From contig BSYO01000020.1 in assembly GCA_033239525.1 (NCBI GenBank), positions 11,038,308 through 11,102,307 of the forward strand: DNA of 64,000 nt. The letters run 5' to 3'. Position numbers and translations under genes: made by a program. Below, one piece after another: positions 21,991 to 34,429 of this stretch. Position 1 is the first letter of the stretch, and each line of letters starts with the position of its first letter. Under the pieces are notes generated by a model, which was given only the letters and a program-made list of their open reading frames with translations, was not told the DNA's origin and made no database searches. The DNA is from Nepenthes gracilis. Its lineage: Eukaryota > Streptophyta > Magnoliopsida > Caryophyllales > Nepenthaceae.

Positions 21991-23450
21991 TTACTGATAG
22001 TATTTCCTTAAGTTGGCGGCGTTCCAAGTCCGCGGGAGTAGTTTGCCGTTCTGGGCGCATAGCTTGTACGCTCCGCTCCAGAGGATTGCGGAGACGTGGA
22101 ACGGCCCCTCCCACCCAGGGGAGAGTTTGTTCCTATTTGTGATCTTTCCCGCCGCCTCTGTGCTTCGGAGGACCAGATCTCCAACTTTCAGCGGGCGTGC
22201 CTTTACCCGCTTGTTGTAGTACCGTGCGACTCGCTGTTGGTAGGCCGCGGTTCTGAGTCGTGCAGCATCTCGAACTTCCGAGAGCAAGTCCAGACTTTCC
22301 CGAAGCCTTCGTTCATTGGTGGCTGGGTCGAAGTATTCGATCCGTAGGCTTGGCATCCCCATTTCCACGGGTACCACAGCCTCAGCCCCAAAGCAAAGGT
22401 TAAAGGACGTCTCCCTTGTTGGCTCTCTCGTAGTTGTCCGGTACGACCATAGCACTGACGGTAGCTCCTCAGTCCAGGAGCCCCTTGCGTCTTCCAATCT
22501 GGTTTTTAACCCGTGCAGCAGTGTGCGGTTAGTGACTTCGATCTACCCGTTTGCTTGAGGGTGCGCCACGGACGTGTGCACCAGCTTAATGCGAAGGTCG
22601 CGGCAATACTTCGTGAAGCGTTTACCGGTGAACTGGGTTCCGTTATCGGTTACTACGACCTCAGGAATCCCAAAGCGGCAAACAATGCCCTGATGGAGGA
22701 ACTCCGTCGCGTTTTGTTCTGTGATCTTGCGAGAGGGACGGCTTCCACCCACTTCGTAAAGTAGTCGATGCCAACGATCAAGAATTTCCTCTGTCCGGCA
22801 GCCATTGGTAGGGATCCAAGTATGTCGAGCCCCCATTGTGCGAACGGCCATGGGGATTGGAGATAGTGCAGTTCGGTGTGCGGCTGGTGCGTCATGTTGC
22901 CATGGACCTGGCAACTTTCACACTTCAGGACGAATTCCATAGCGTCTCGTTTCATGGTGGGCCAGTAGAACCCTTGCCGCATGACGTTGAACACTAGGTT
23001 CTTCCCGTCGATGTGTAATTCGCACAGCCCCAGGTGTACTTCTGCCAATGCGTAGTCGGCTTCCTCCGGAGTAAGGCACTTCAGGAGAGGGGTGGAGTAT
23101 CCTTGCCTGTATAGTCTCCCATTTAGGACCGTGTAATATCCCGCCGTCTTCTTGATTCGCTTGGCTTCGTTGATGTCTTCTGGTAGGGTTCCCTCAGTTA
23201 GGAACCTTACGTATGGCGTCATCCAGTTGTCCCTCGTGTCAACATGAAGGACTTCTTTGTCTTCGGCATCGATGCTGGGTACGTTCAGGACTTCCCTGGG
23301 TTCCCTCGCGTACTGTTCTACTGCTCGGGTGGCCGCGTCCCGGGCCAGTCGATCAGCGTGTTCGTTATCTGATCTCAGGATATGCTTGATCTCAAACCGA
23401 CTGAACTCAGGGATCAGGGCCCTTACTTTCGTCAGGTACCTCACAAGTTG
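21991..23450 (-). pseudogene. Tat-B integrase
   Basis: This follows RNase H after the TAA at 23451 and is in the same frame. The N-terminal finger has EVHLGLCELH and KCESCQVHG (HHCC). The core has WGLDILGSLP (first Asp) and VVTDNGTQF (second Asp). A frameshift near 22730 separates these, and an amber at 22543-22545 lies between ANG and IEVTNR, next to the catalytic Glu. The C-terminal part (21991-22497) has QRVARYYNKRVKARPLKVGD and NKLSPGWEGPF, usual in this clade, and ends in LRKYYQ. It inserts cDNA into the genome; this copy is inactive. Confidence 0.9.
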
Positions 23451-25470
23451 TTAGTTCGAGGCTTCGAAGTTCCCCTTCACCTGATTGACCACGAGTTCAG
23501 AGTCACTACGCATGACCAACGACCGCGCGGAACACTCCCTTGCCAGCCGTAGACCCGTGAGAAGGGCCTCATACTCCGCAACGTTGTTCGTGGCCGGGAA
23601 GGCCAGAGTAATGGAGTATACGATTTCCATGCCCTCGGGCGTCCTTAGCACGATACCAACTCCGCTGCCTGTCTGGGTAGACGATCCGTCTACGTTTAGG
23701 GTCCACGCAGGCGAATCATCGCCCTCCATACCTCCTGGATTGTTATCCTCTTCCCGTGCTGGCGTCACCGCCTCGACGATAAAGTCTGCCAGGGCCTGTC
23801 CTTTCACGGCTAGCCAGGGCCGAAATTCTAGATCGAATTCTCCTAGCTCGACGGCCCACTTAACCAGCCGGCCTGACGTCTCCGGTTTCTGCAAGATCGA
23901 CTTCAGCGGCTGGTCCGTCAGCACGACGATCCGGGGAGACTGGAAGTAGGGTCGCAGCTTCCGCGCCGCATAGACAAGCGCGAGCGCCATCTTTTCAGCG
24001 TGCGGATAACGAGCCTCTATGTCAGTCAGCACCCGGCTTACGTAATACACCGGCTGTTGCCTGCCTTCGTGCTCCGCAACTAGTACGGAGCTGAGGGCTG
24101 ACGCCGATGTAGCTAGGTAGAGATAGAGGTCCTCCCCTTCACGTGGCGAGCTTAAAAGCAGCGCGCTGGAGAGGTAAGTCTTCAGTTCCCTAAAGGCTTC
24201 GTCACATTCTTCATTCCACTTGAACCCGTGCGATTTGGTGCCCCTTAGAGCCTTGAAGAAGGGCAAATATTTCTCGGCTGACTTGGCTAGGAACCGCGAG
24301 AGGGCGGCTATCCGCCCTGTCAGCTTCTGAACTTCTTTTATTGTCCGCGGAGGGTTCAAGTCGAGTATGGCATTGATCTTTTCTGAATTAACTTCTATGC
24401 CGCGTTGGGACACGATGAAGCCTAAAAACTTTCCAGAGGTCACCCCGAACGCGCATTTGACAGGATTGAGCTTCATCCCCTGACGTCGGAGGATCTGAAA
24501 GGTCTAATCTAAGTCGTTGACATGGTGGCTCACGACTTTGCTTTTCACAAGCATGTCGTCGACGTACACCTCCATGTTCCGTCCGATTTGAGCTTCGAAC
24601 ATTTTGTTTACAAGGCGCTGGTACGTTGCGCCAGCATTCTTGAAACCAAAGGGCATCATTTTATAACAATATGTCCATTGATCTGTCATGAACGATGTGT
24701 GCTCCTCATCTTCTAGGTCCATCCGGATCTGGTTGTACCCAGAGTATGCGTCCATGAAGCTTAGTAGTTCGTGCCCGGATGTGGAATCCACGAGCTGGTC
24801 GATCCTAGGGAGCGGAAAGCTATCTTTGGGGCAGGCCTTATTCACGTCCATGAAGTCGACGCATATCCGCCACTTGCCGCTGCTCTTTTTCACCAGCACG
24901 ACGTTGGACAGCCACTCCGGGTACTGGACTTCTCTGATGAATCCGGCGTCCAAGAGCCTATTCACTTCTTCCCTGATGGCTACCAACTTCTCGATGGAGT
25001 GGTTCCTCCGCTTCTGCCGGACGGGTTTTCGGCTAGTGTCAAGGCCCAGCTTGTGGACTATGACCTCGGCCGATATCCCGAGCATGTCGGCGGGGACCCA
25101 GGTGAACACGTCGGAGTTAGCCCTAATGAAGGTAATCAACCTGTCGCGCTCCGTAGGTTGAAGGAATCTCCCCACATTGACGCACCGTTCCGGATCGGAA
25201 GGGTTAAGCGGGATCGCCTCAGTTTCCTCCCCTGACTGGGCCTGTTGCAGCGACTTCTCGTCGCGGAGATCAAGGTCTTCGCTCGGTTTGCATGGTGCCA
25301 CGGGGTTGATTTGGGACAGGTAGCAGGTCCATCCCATTTCTTGGTCTCCAAGAACTTCTCCCACGCCCCAGGGGGTGGGAAATTTCACCTTTAGGTGCGG
25401 GATGGACGTTATAGCCTTGAAGGCAGTCAAGAAAGGTCTGCCGAATATAGCATTATAGACGGATGGAACG
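23451..25470 (-). pseudogene. Tat-B reverse transcriptase-RNase H
   Basis: One frame with a single internal amber at 24504-24506 and an ochre at 23451-23453. RT blocks are RKPVRQKRRNH, WRICVDFMDVNKACPKDSFP, LLSFMDAYSGYNQI, MPFGFKNAGATYQRLVN and the catalytic MEVYVDDMLVKS (about 24550-24570). The connection and RNase H follow: KFLGFIVSQRGIE, then LNVDGSS, NNVAEYEAL and MRSDSELVVNQVKG, giving the RNase H Asp-Glu-Asp set. All catalytic residues are kept, so few mutations separate it from an active form. Confidence 0.92.
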
Positions 25471-27483
25471 TGACGACAAGGAACGCCAGCTCGCGCGTCA
25501 TGGAGCGCGGGTGGGTCCCCACCGTGACTTCCAGCCGCACTATCCCTTGCACGGGAACCGGCTCGTTGTCCGAACCGTACAATGGTCCGCTTGCAGCCTT
25601 CATTTGGCTCTGTTTTAGTCCAAGTTTAAGGAACGCAGTGAGATACAGCAAATTTTGTGAACTTCCATTATCAATGAAAACCCGTTTCAGTTGGTAGTCA
25701 TCACCACCAGCTGAAACAAGGGCCGATACAACAAGGGCGTCAGTGTGGGGTGAGGTTACATGAGCCATGTCGTCGCTACTAAAGCTAATGACATCATTCC
25801 TAACCCCTATCTTCGCCCGCTTGTTACTGGAAGTTGTCTCCAGCTGTCCATGCCTGACGCTCGCGGCGTCGGCAGAGGAAATCATGTGGACTACGCCGGC
25901 TGCCGTTCGGGCTCTCGCAGGCTCGCTGGCTTCACCGTCGAAGGGAGTAGGTTCCTGCCCTGGACTCTTCACGAACCGCTTCAAGTGTCCGCGCCGGATC
26001 AGATCTTCAATTTCTGCTTTCGCAGGTGCGGCGGTTCTCGCCGAGTGCCCCAAACAAATGCGGTGGTGCTCGGGTAAGATTGTCCTGTCGCCGCCGCAGC
26101 GACCCTTTGGCGTTTTCGGCCACTTGAAGAACTTTTCATCTTGAATCTGCATCAGGATGTTTGCGCGGCTATCATTCAGTGGGGTCAGAGAGGTCCTACT
26201 GTAATCCTTTTTGGGCCCCGGTGGGGGCCACTGCTGCTTTCGGCGCTCCGAGAAGCGCTGGCTGTCGCTATCCCTCTTTCTTCCTCCAGAAGCTCTAGGG
26301 GCTTCCGGGGACCGGTCCACTCGCTCGGGGCGCTTCGCCTCGTTGGCCTCTTCAGCCATGATGTACGCCCGGGCAATGGTCTCAGCCTCCCGGAAGGTCT
26401 GAGGGCGCTGGTGCGACAGATGTTTGAAGAAGTCCCCCGCCGCTAGCGTGGCGACGAAGGCGTTGAGTTTTAGCTCGTCGAAGAGGTGAGGGATCCACCG
26501 CGCCTCAGTAATGAAACGGTCCAGAAACCGTTTTACGCTTTCATCTTGCCTTTGTCGGAGGCGGACCAGGTGCCAGGGTTGTCTCTCCTCCCTTCTGCTG
26601 GAGGTGAACTGACTTAAGAAGCTATCAGCAAGCTCATCAAATGAGCGTATGGAGTTCGGGGGGAGGCCGTGGAACTAGAGCAGCACGTCACCCCTAAGGG
26701 TGATGGGAAAGCACTGGCACATCAGGGCCTCGCTTGCCCCTTGTAGAGAGAGGTGGGTGCGGAAGCAGTTGAGGTGGTCCGGTCCTTGCTTCCGTCGTAT
26801 CCTCCAGGACCGGCATTTTGAACTTACTCGGCAACGGCTGCGTCCACAAGTCCATGGCGAAGGGCGATCTATGGAGGTCGGCGGAGGAGGGCGTGGGTTT
26901 CTCCTTATGCAGGGTGTCCCATAACATCTTGACTTTCTCCTCCATCGAGGGCTCCGTAGAGCCTCTCCGCGCATTGAGGACGTCATGGAGCTCCGTATTG
27001 CCCTCGAGGTGTGTCTGAGCTCGTCAGGGGTGGCGACTCTCTGCCTGGGAGGCGCGTTCGCCGTTGGAGCCTGCGGTGGGTGGCCTCCTATTGCCACGCA
27101 AGTTACGGGGGTTGCGCCCTTCGCGGCTGTCCTCCCTGTCATCGTCGGCGGAATGGCTTTCCGCCTCATTCTGACCATTTTCACTTGGGGCAGCCGGGGC
27201 TGCCGCGCGGTCGAGTCGGTTAGCTTGCCTCCTGCGAGCGGCCTCTCGACGCCTTTCTCTCTTGGAGGTGGAGGCCTGGGTTGCTGGAGGAGCGGTCCTG
27301 GGCCAGACAGTCCCAGTGTTCTCACATACGGCGAGGAGGACCTCCTTCAAATCGTTTATGTCCGCAGCCCCGGATGGGACGACGCTGCCCGGTTGGTCGT
27401 TTGCCCGGGTTCCTCGCAGGGGAATCCGTTTTGGGCGGTGACTTCCACCGCAGGAGCACTAGCTTGTACTCGGGTGTTCACCA
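25427..27483 (-). pseudogene. Tat-B gag and aspartic protease
   Basis: Gag starts at 27483 with MVNTRVQASAP and passes through at least three frames (27024-27350, 26694-26945, then to 26359 and on). Around 26360-26700 is a retrotransposon-gag core (SFDELADSFLSQF, KRFLDRFITEARWI). 25427-26359 holds the knuckle region (MQIQDEKFFKWPKT, then a degenerate finger with HHRICLGHSARTA) and the protease FIDNGSSQNLLYL with its DNGSS site, usual in this clade. A frameshift near 25465 falls in VYNAIFGRPFLTAF and links protease to RT. The plus-strand frames overlapping it are shadows. Confidence 0.82.
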
Positions 27484-27537
27484 TCGCTGGTGATTGAGGA
27501 ACAAGGTGGCAAGGAGACACTTGGCTTTCTCGTCGCT

Positions 27538-27557
27538 TTCCCACGACGGCGCGCCAA
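27538..27557 (-). other. Tat-B primer binding site
   Basis: The minus strand reads TTGGCGCGCCGTCGTGGGAA directly inside the 5' LTR, related to the Tat-A site but with an extra CG. Confidence 0.65.
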
Positions 27558-28558
27558 TGTTGCGGCCCCTGCCCACGGTTGTCGTGACGGATTAGAGAGC
27601 CTTCGATTCCTAAGCGTGCGGGCCGCCGGAAGAAGGGTCCGGTCTCCGTCCTCGTGAACCTGGACTCGCACAACACAAACAACAAACAAGAGGTCAAGGG
27701 TCCTAGAGATTTCTCCCACCGAGGCCGCTCCGACGCTCAAGTCAGCAAATTCCCGCAATAAACGGAAATGGCGCACGCTAAAGGGGTGCGCTGAGGAATG
27801 CTGTGTAGGCGTAAGAGGTGCTTATGCGGTGATGTGGAGAATGCAATGAGCAGGTGGTGGAAGGCCTGGCTTCCTTGATGCACCGCGATGGGTGGCTGAC
27901 TTTCCCGTGATCTCAGGGGATGCTGGGAAGGTGAGCGAGTTTGCTACTGCAGATGAGACGGTGCTCCGTCTCAACTCATCACTCTCGTGTTCTTAATTAG
28001 AGAAGAGGGAAGCAGATGAGTATGATCAGCCGTTTGAATTCTTGATTCAAAGGGAAGTAGAGGATCAAAGATGCTCGAAGAGATGTCGAGAGAAGGTCCC
28101 CTTCTCTGTGGGGTGTGAGGGCTCTTATATGCCTCTCCCCGTTGGACTCTTGGGCGCCAAAACGCCCGTTGCTTGGGCCATCGCACCGCTGGTCACTGTC
28201 GTAGACCGTCGGTTACGCCGGCTGTCCTGTTGCCATGGCTGGCACGCTGCTGAGCGTTGTTGACCACACCCGATTTTTTCCTGTGCGGGGATTGGTTGGC
28301 CACCTGCAGACGGCAGCGGGTGCCGTTGGCGCTGCGCCAGCCACGCCTCTATTGGCTAACCTTTCCGCCTTTTCCGCCTGTTCCCGGCGACGCATTTAAT
28401 GCGCTGCAGGTTTCCGTTGCCTTCCTCCATCTTGGATTCGTGCCTTTCAACCCTTGGACTGGGCTGACTGCTCCACGTGGGCTTCTGGATTCCTTGTGGG
28501 CCGCGACCTGCTTCGTGGGCCTGGGCATGTCTTATAGGCCAGGACATGGGACCCAACA
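27558..28558 (-). repeat. Tat-B 5' LTR (1001 bp)
   Basis: Close copy of 15764-16766, starting TGTTGCGGCCCC and ending GGGACCCAACA. The sense-strand TATA box GCATATAAGAGCCC is at about 28119-28133. Confidence 0.9.
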
Positions 28559-28959
28559 ATTATATTTTACACATTCTTCTTTTTGCAGTCTTATATTTTA
28601 GGTAAAACATTTTTAAACACTGACAATTAGGCATCGTGGCTACTTGACAACTCAAATCGTCAACTCTGGCAGATTGGACTCAACTCATCCCGTGGTTTTT
28701 ATTACCATATGCCTTGACTACCTTCATCAAACCAATTGAAGTATTCTTAGGAACCTTTTTTTTCTTCCCATCTAAGTAAAATGGACATAAAACTTACATG
28801 GGTATGACATGTCCCAACATTTCTCCCTTCACAACCATGTGGAGAGTATATCCATTTCTACCAATTTCTTGTAAGCTCCCAGCTTTGCTTTTGGCAAAAG
28901 CTTCATCAACTTATCCAAACCATTCAAGTAGAAATGCATCTTCCTTGATAAAAATTTCA

Positions 28960-29170
28960 TCACTTTCAAAGCCTCTTATATCTAGTGATACTTAACATCA
29001 ATGTGTTATTGGATAATGAAATGTTAAAATATGAGTGAGGTATGTTGAGCTTTGATGCCACAAAAAAAATTCCTCTGGCTTATGGCTCAGCCCTAGTGAA
29101 AGTGATTTTACCCACAAGACAACGTTGCAATCCTTTATAGATGGTAACATACTCGGCTTCTATAATAGAC
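28960..29170 (-). pseudogene. Cop-2 RNase H remnant
   Basis: The minus strand encodes SIIEAEYVTIYKGLQ at about 29105-29165 (consensus S-TEAEYVA) and further on IDVKYH at about 28985-29000, the copia RNase H tail motif H-IDV-YH, with stops in between. Confidence 0.7.
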
Positions 29171-29609
29171 AAAATTTTTCTTTTTTATAATTTAGGTATC
29201 CATAAAACAGTTACATATAAAAAAGTCATTAGGTATCTCAAAATGAACTTCATACCATCCACATCTCAGCCTAATTTTCTTCAATGAACCCACTTAACAT
29301 GGGTTTTTTATAACCAAAATTCAGACAATACTTAAAGATGCCTCTGAGAAATTTTAATATTTACATCATTACTAAACAGTGCTCTTAACCTAAGCATGAG
29401 AGAAATTAAAATACCACTACAACAAAATGTGCAATAGCTATCCCAATACATACCATAACATAAATCAAACTACATATCGAATCTTTTTCATTTCCTCCTC
29501 CTCATTTGTAGGAGACTGGGCCATGTATAAACTTGCATTTATTTATGTTGAAATGCTCCTATATTTGTAACATATTTTTTTCTAAGACAAGCATAGAACT
29601 CTAGTTTCC

Positions 29610-30200
29610 CTATCTTTTGGGTAATCCACATCCCAAATCCTTCATTGAGAATAGCTTTCTTAGCTCTTCCTTTAAGCTCCAAATTTCATCAGTACAATGT
29701 CTTATGATTAGCATATTATTCATATATAATAATAGTTTATTGAAATCTTCACTAAAGAATTTCTTCACAAATATAAGGTGGTCATAATTAGTCATGTATC
29801 CATGGTCTACCAAGAATGAATCAAACTTTTTTGTACAACTGTCTAGGTGCATGTTTGAGGCCATACAAACTTTTCTTAAGTCAGCATGCCAAGTGTTCAT
29901 TTCTTTGGCTACATTTCATCTGATTATTCTATGTAAATTTCCTCCTTTATGTCAACATAAAGAAATATTGTCTTTACGTCTAATTATTCCACCTATAAAT
30001 TCAAACTTCCAGCAAGTCTTAGAACAACTTACATCAAAAACATCTTTGCTACTAGAGAAAATTTTTTTTTATAATTTATACCTTTTTTTTTCTAGACAAA
30101 ATCCTTCAAAACTAACATTGCGTTATACCTTGATTGTATGTGCTTGTCTTCAACCTTCCACCACATCATCTACATTTTTAAGGATTTATTGTCCTTCAGT
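29610..30200 (-). pseudogene. Cop-2 reverse transcriptase remnant
   Basis: 29610-29900 reads KFDSFLVDHGYMTNYDHLIF and LLLYMNNMLII, where the catalytic Asp-Asp of YVDDM has become Asn-Asn, followed by KLFSMKDLG. At 30085-30170 the RT entry block KVEDKHIQSRYNAMLVLKDF is visible. It cannot be active. Confidence 0.8.
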
Positions 30201-30699
30201 AACTTAATTATATTACAACACCCATTTTTTTCAAGCCACGACTCAACTATATTTCTAATGCAAGAAGTTAATTTTTTCCCACATAGTTTTTAACCACTTC
30301 CCCTTTTGCTCATTCTCTAAGGCCTACTCAAATCAATCTAATTATCCTTAATTAGTGAGTATGATAGATTCATATAATAGATCCCACTGCAAAGGCCAAT
30401 GATGCCAGATGGACCTCCTTGGTTGTTTAGCTTGGTAGCTTCCTATAAGTCAGTCACTAGTGGTTTGGCTACATAGAATTCGGGCGCTAGAGGATTGTTG
30501 GTGTCAACCCTTGGCACTTCTTCTATGGTTGGACCTCCTTGCTCCTACTTCTCTACACTCCTTTCCTTCTAGGCAACTTGGCCATGGTCTAAGTTGATGT
30601 TTCTCTTCGAACTCCTAGATTGTGTGGATTTTATACCATCTCCTATGGTTTGGTGTTCCATGAAAATCACATTATTGTCCTAGAAAATTTTCCTATCAA

Positions 30700-31746
30700 A
30701 TGAATCCCAAAAACTTTAGTAAACTCCTGATGTTTATGGCCTAAGAAGATACACAACTTAGCCTTTTTGGTGACCTTGAACCTTTCATCTCTTAGGATTA
30801 CACAAAGGCCCTACAACGAGACCTTTCATTACACGCCTTTTTTAAGAACAACAAAACTTGGTGAAACTAAGGGTGATGATAGCTTCATAATGATCAATAG
30901 ATATCCTTATGGCTTCTCCCCAGCATAGTATTGGCAAGTTTTGCCTAAGATAGTAAGGATTGAAATCTCTCAGTGATAATATGATTCTTCCTATTGACTA
31001 TTACATTTTCTTAAGATATCTTTGAAACTGTGTTCTTCCTAATATCATGCTCCTTGCAGTACCATTCAAAAGGGCATTGGTACTCTCTATTGTTGTCCAA
31101 TTGAACTATCATCAATTTATCTCTGATATGTCTTTTTAATATTCCATGAAATTTTTTAAACACATCCAAGACTTGATCTTTGAACTTCACGGTGAACACC
31201 CACACCTTCCTCGAATGAATATCAATAAAATTGACAAATATTTAGCACATCCAAGAGATCATGCTCCCATAGAGCAGACATCATTATGTACTAGGTCCAG
31301 TACCTTCAATCTTCTAGTTTGTCTGCGATCTTTGGAATGCAATATGGTGCATCTTCCCGTTAAGCAAAGAACATAGGTTTTCCAAAAAAGTACTTGTTAA
31401 AGGAAGTACCTTTTTCTAATAAGCAATTCAAGCACATTCTCACTCATGTAACAGAAACACTTATAAAGAGTCATACTTTCTGCCTTTGGAAATCACCATG
31501 TTGCCTTTACAGAGCTCCTACCTTCCATTTTCAAACATGTTCATGTAACCTTTATTCATCAAGCACTCTAATAAAAATTAAATTGAAACACGTGTCAAAA
31601 ACATGCCTCACGTTGTTTGGTAATAATTTGCACCCGACATTGATCTTCACACAAACTAACCCAACACTAGCGATTTGGACAAAAGTATCGTTTCCCATTC
31701 TAACTTGATTAAAGTCACACTTTCCATTGTAACATACGAGTTTCAC
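30700..31746 (-). pseudogene. Cop-2 integrase and pre-integrase remnant
   Basis: 31552-31746 contains VRMGNDTFVQIASVGLVCVK and NNVRHVFDTCFNLI, the region before the integrase finger. 31011-31300 contains FVNFIDIHSRKVWVF and IVQLDNNREYQCPFEWYC, the core. 30715-30770 contains KKAKLCIFLGHKHQE. Stops separate all three pieces. Confidence 0.75.
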
Positions 31747-31899
31747 AAATTTTAATTTTTGCTATAATTAATCAAGTTAAGAGAAGTAAAGTTGAGATCA
31801 AAGTTAAAAAATTAAGTTAAAGTCAATATTAAATCGGGTCATATCAAGCTAATATGATGCTCGACTGGCGCCTAACATGCCAACATATATATTCTGGGC

Positions 31900-32374
31900 A
31901 GAGAAGTCGCATCTAACTGATGTGATTTAAGAAATGAGAAAAAAAAGGAGAAAAGGAGAAGGAAAATAGAAAGAAGAAAGACAGAAGGAGAATAAAGATT
32001 AGAGAGAGGGGTAGAGATCAAAAAGAGAGAAAACCAAGAAGGAGAGGGAAAGGAAAGCATAATCATTTAAATTTATTCAATTTATCAATACTGAATCAAA
32101 TAATAGAGTTAGAATCCTTATATAGGGAACCTTATTCTTAAGATAATTTAAAAATAAAATCAAATCTAAGAATTTTTAATTTAAAAATAATATAAATTAA
32201 AAATAAAATATCTTCTAAGTATAAACAAAATCAAATCTAATTGAAAAATAAAATTAACGCTACTTTAAAAATTAAATCAAATCAAAAAATCAAATAAAAT
32301 TTTCAAATCAAATCAAATCTCTATAACCATTTTAAAATAAAATCAAATTACATCTCTATATTCATAATATCCGC
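31900..32374 (-). repeat. Gyp-1 3' LTR (left limit approximate)
   Basis: On the minus strand it starts TGCGGATATTATGAATA at 32374, preceded by the A-rich tract GAAAAAAATTAA. The AT-rich part (about 32045-32374) is repeated at 49357-49671 in the same orientation, for instance TATTCTTAAGATAATTTA in both. A purine-rich plus-strand block is at 31930-32050. The left end could not be fixed. Confidence 0.6.
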
Positions 32375-33095
32375 ATTAATTTTTTTCGAAAGATTGGGAC
32401 TCAACCCCATCAAATAAAATTTCTGTAGTCAGTTCTCCAGCCATAAGTTGAATAGCTATGCAATCTTCCATTGACAGTGATAGACATATGTAAGTAGGGG
32501 CTGAAATCTGACTGAACGACCAATATCTCCGAAAGGAACTGGACTTGGGTCAGGAGAGGTGTAATCCTACTAATTCTAATAGAATTTTAAAAGATTTAAG
32601 CCTAACTGTTAGAGTGACTCTTAAGATATCCATACATTCTTGGGCTTTGATCAGTCAACTCAATGGATAAGAAAGTGTTGAACCGCTCCATTCCTAGCAA
32701 ATATAATCTACTTATCTAAATAGTATCAATTATATTGTTGTGTGCCGGTAAGAGGAGAGTTGTGTAGGATAAGATGGGCATTCAATAAGTGGCGCATTTG
32801 GGGGTATGTCAAATGGATCAACAAGAGAGGGAGAAATTATCTTTATAAGCAAGTAAATCTTTAATACTGAAAGTATGATAAAATAATTATGATATGGAAT
32901 ATCAATAATATATACATTTGATTCAATCTGCCATAAAATTTTAAATGGACCAGTATTATGAATCTACAATTTAGAAACATGCCCATATAGCTGCCACTCT
33001 ACCTGATTCAAACTATAACATAATCTCCTATATTAAATTTAATGTGTCTTTTATGCGTATCAGTGAGAAATTTATGAGGCATTATTTGCCTCCAA

Positions 33096-33425
33096 TTATT
33101 TATTGATCTCAATATGTAAGTTACGAAGGCATTGTGTAAAAGTTTTGACCATCATGGACACACTAACATGTTGGGATATTAAGATAAGATCTAATGGTTT
33201 GTAAAGTTTATAACTATGCACAATTTTAAATGAACTCATGCCTAAAAATCTATTGACAGAGCTATTATATGTAAGTTGGGTGGTGGGAAGGATCAAATCC
33301 GAATTTCTGAGATTATCTTGAACTAAATATCGTAACAAGTTATCTAAATTTTGATTGACAATTTTAATTTGACCATATGTTTGCTGATGGTAGGTAGTAA
33401 AAAACTTTAATTTGGTATCAATCAT
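33096..33425 (-). pseudogene. Gyp-1 integrase core remnant
   Basis: The 109-codon frame has KLKFFTTYHQQTYGQIKIVN (consensus AYHPQTDGQTE, catalytic Glu changed) and LTYNSSVNRFLGMSSFKIVH, the usual Ty3/gypsy integrase core end. Confidence 0.85.
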
Positions 33426-34429
33426 GTGTGATAGAGTCCTCCAAAAGTGATTGGTAAATAAACTTTCCTATCAAAAATAAAAGTAATAGGAAGACCATAT
33501 AATTTGACAATCTCAGTAAAGTAAATTTGGGCAATTTGCGAAGTATCAATAGTCTTATTACACGAAATAAAGTGGGCAATTTAAAAAAAAATGGTCTGCA
33601 ATAACAAAAATGGAATCATGATGCTTAGGAGTATGTGGGAGCTTTAACACAAAGTCTATACTTACATCCTATCATGAGCCATTAGTTATGGGTAGGGGGT
33701 GTAAAGGTCAATGTTTTACTTTTTATGTTTTGTTAGCTAACATGTTCGATAAGTACTGACAATCTTGGCCACATCTTTTAGTAAACTAGGCCAAAAAAAT
33801 TACTGCTCAATCTCCTCTATTATTTTATCACGCCTAAAATGGCCAAATAGACTACCAGTATGAACCTCTCAGACTATAAATTTTTGAAGAAATGTTTAGG
33901 GATGTAAAGTTTATTAAACTGGAATAAGTACTCATTCTAAATATAAAAACTATTCATAGTGTCTGAGTACCCACATTGTTAAGTTAGAAAGATTTTGTTA
34001 AAATCAAAACAAAACTCATACTCTTCTTTAAATCTTTCAAAACCAATAATTTTAACTTGAATAGTAAATAATAAGGACAAACGATAACTCAAGGCATCAA
34101 CCACTTGATTCTCGATTCCCTTCTTATATTTCAAGACAAAAGAATAAACTTATAAATATTCAATCCATCGACCACACTTATAATTTAATTTCTTTTGGGG
34201 GCTAATAAATTAAAGGACTTCTTGATCAGAATAAATGACAAACTCCTAAGATAGTAAGTAATAGCGCTAATAACATAAGGCCTATACAACGGTATACAGC
34301 TCCTTATCATAAGTTAAATATCATAACTTGTCATCATTTAACTTTTTATTAAAGTAGGCAATTGGATGGCATTCTTGACTAAAAACTCCTCCTATTCCTA
34401 AACCTAATGCATCATGCTCTACTTCAAAC

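Larger units (their letters stand above)
15764..28558 (-). mobile_element. Tat-B: complete 12.8 kb Ty3/gypsy Tat-like retrotransposon
   Basis: LTRs at 15764-16766 and 27558-28558 with a perfect target duplication attat (15759-15763 and 28559-28563). The minus strand is sense: 5' LTR right, primer site, gag from 27483, protease, RT-RNase H, integrase ending at 21991, then a 1 kb spacer, an antisense gene set on the plus strand (17050-21060), polypurine tract and 3' LTR. The RT-before-integrase order shows Ty3/gypsy. Pol has two in-frame stops in RT/RNase H, a stop and a frameshift in integrase, and a frameshift at the protease end; gag has several. The two LTRs look very similar by eye, suggesting a fairly young insertion. 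Confidence 0.92.
28559..31760 (-). mobile_element. Cop-2: heavily decayed Ty1/copia element
   Basis: Minus-strand fragments occur in copia order from right to left: pre-integrase region (31552-31746), integrase core (31011-31400), RT (29610-30200), RNase H (28960-29170). No LTR could be delimited; Tat-B lies at its left edge. All frames are full of stops and shifts, much more than in Cop-1 or Cop-3, so it is older. Confidence 0.8.

Noticed and set aside
24688..25235. Plus-strand frames of about 155 codons over RT of Tat-B
   Set aside because: They mirror the conserved RT coding strand; the minus strand carries all RT motifs.
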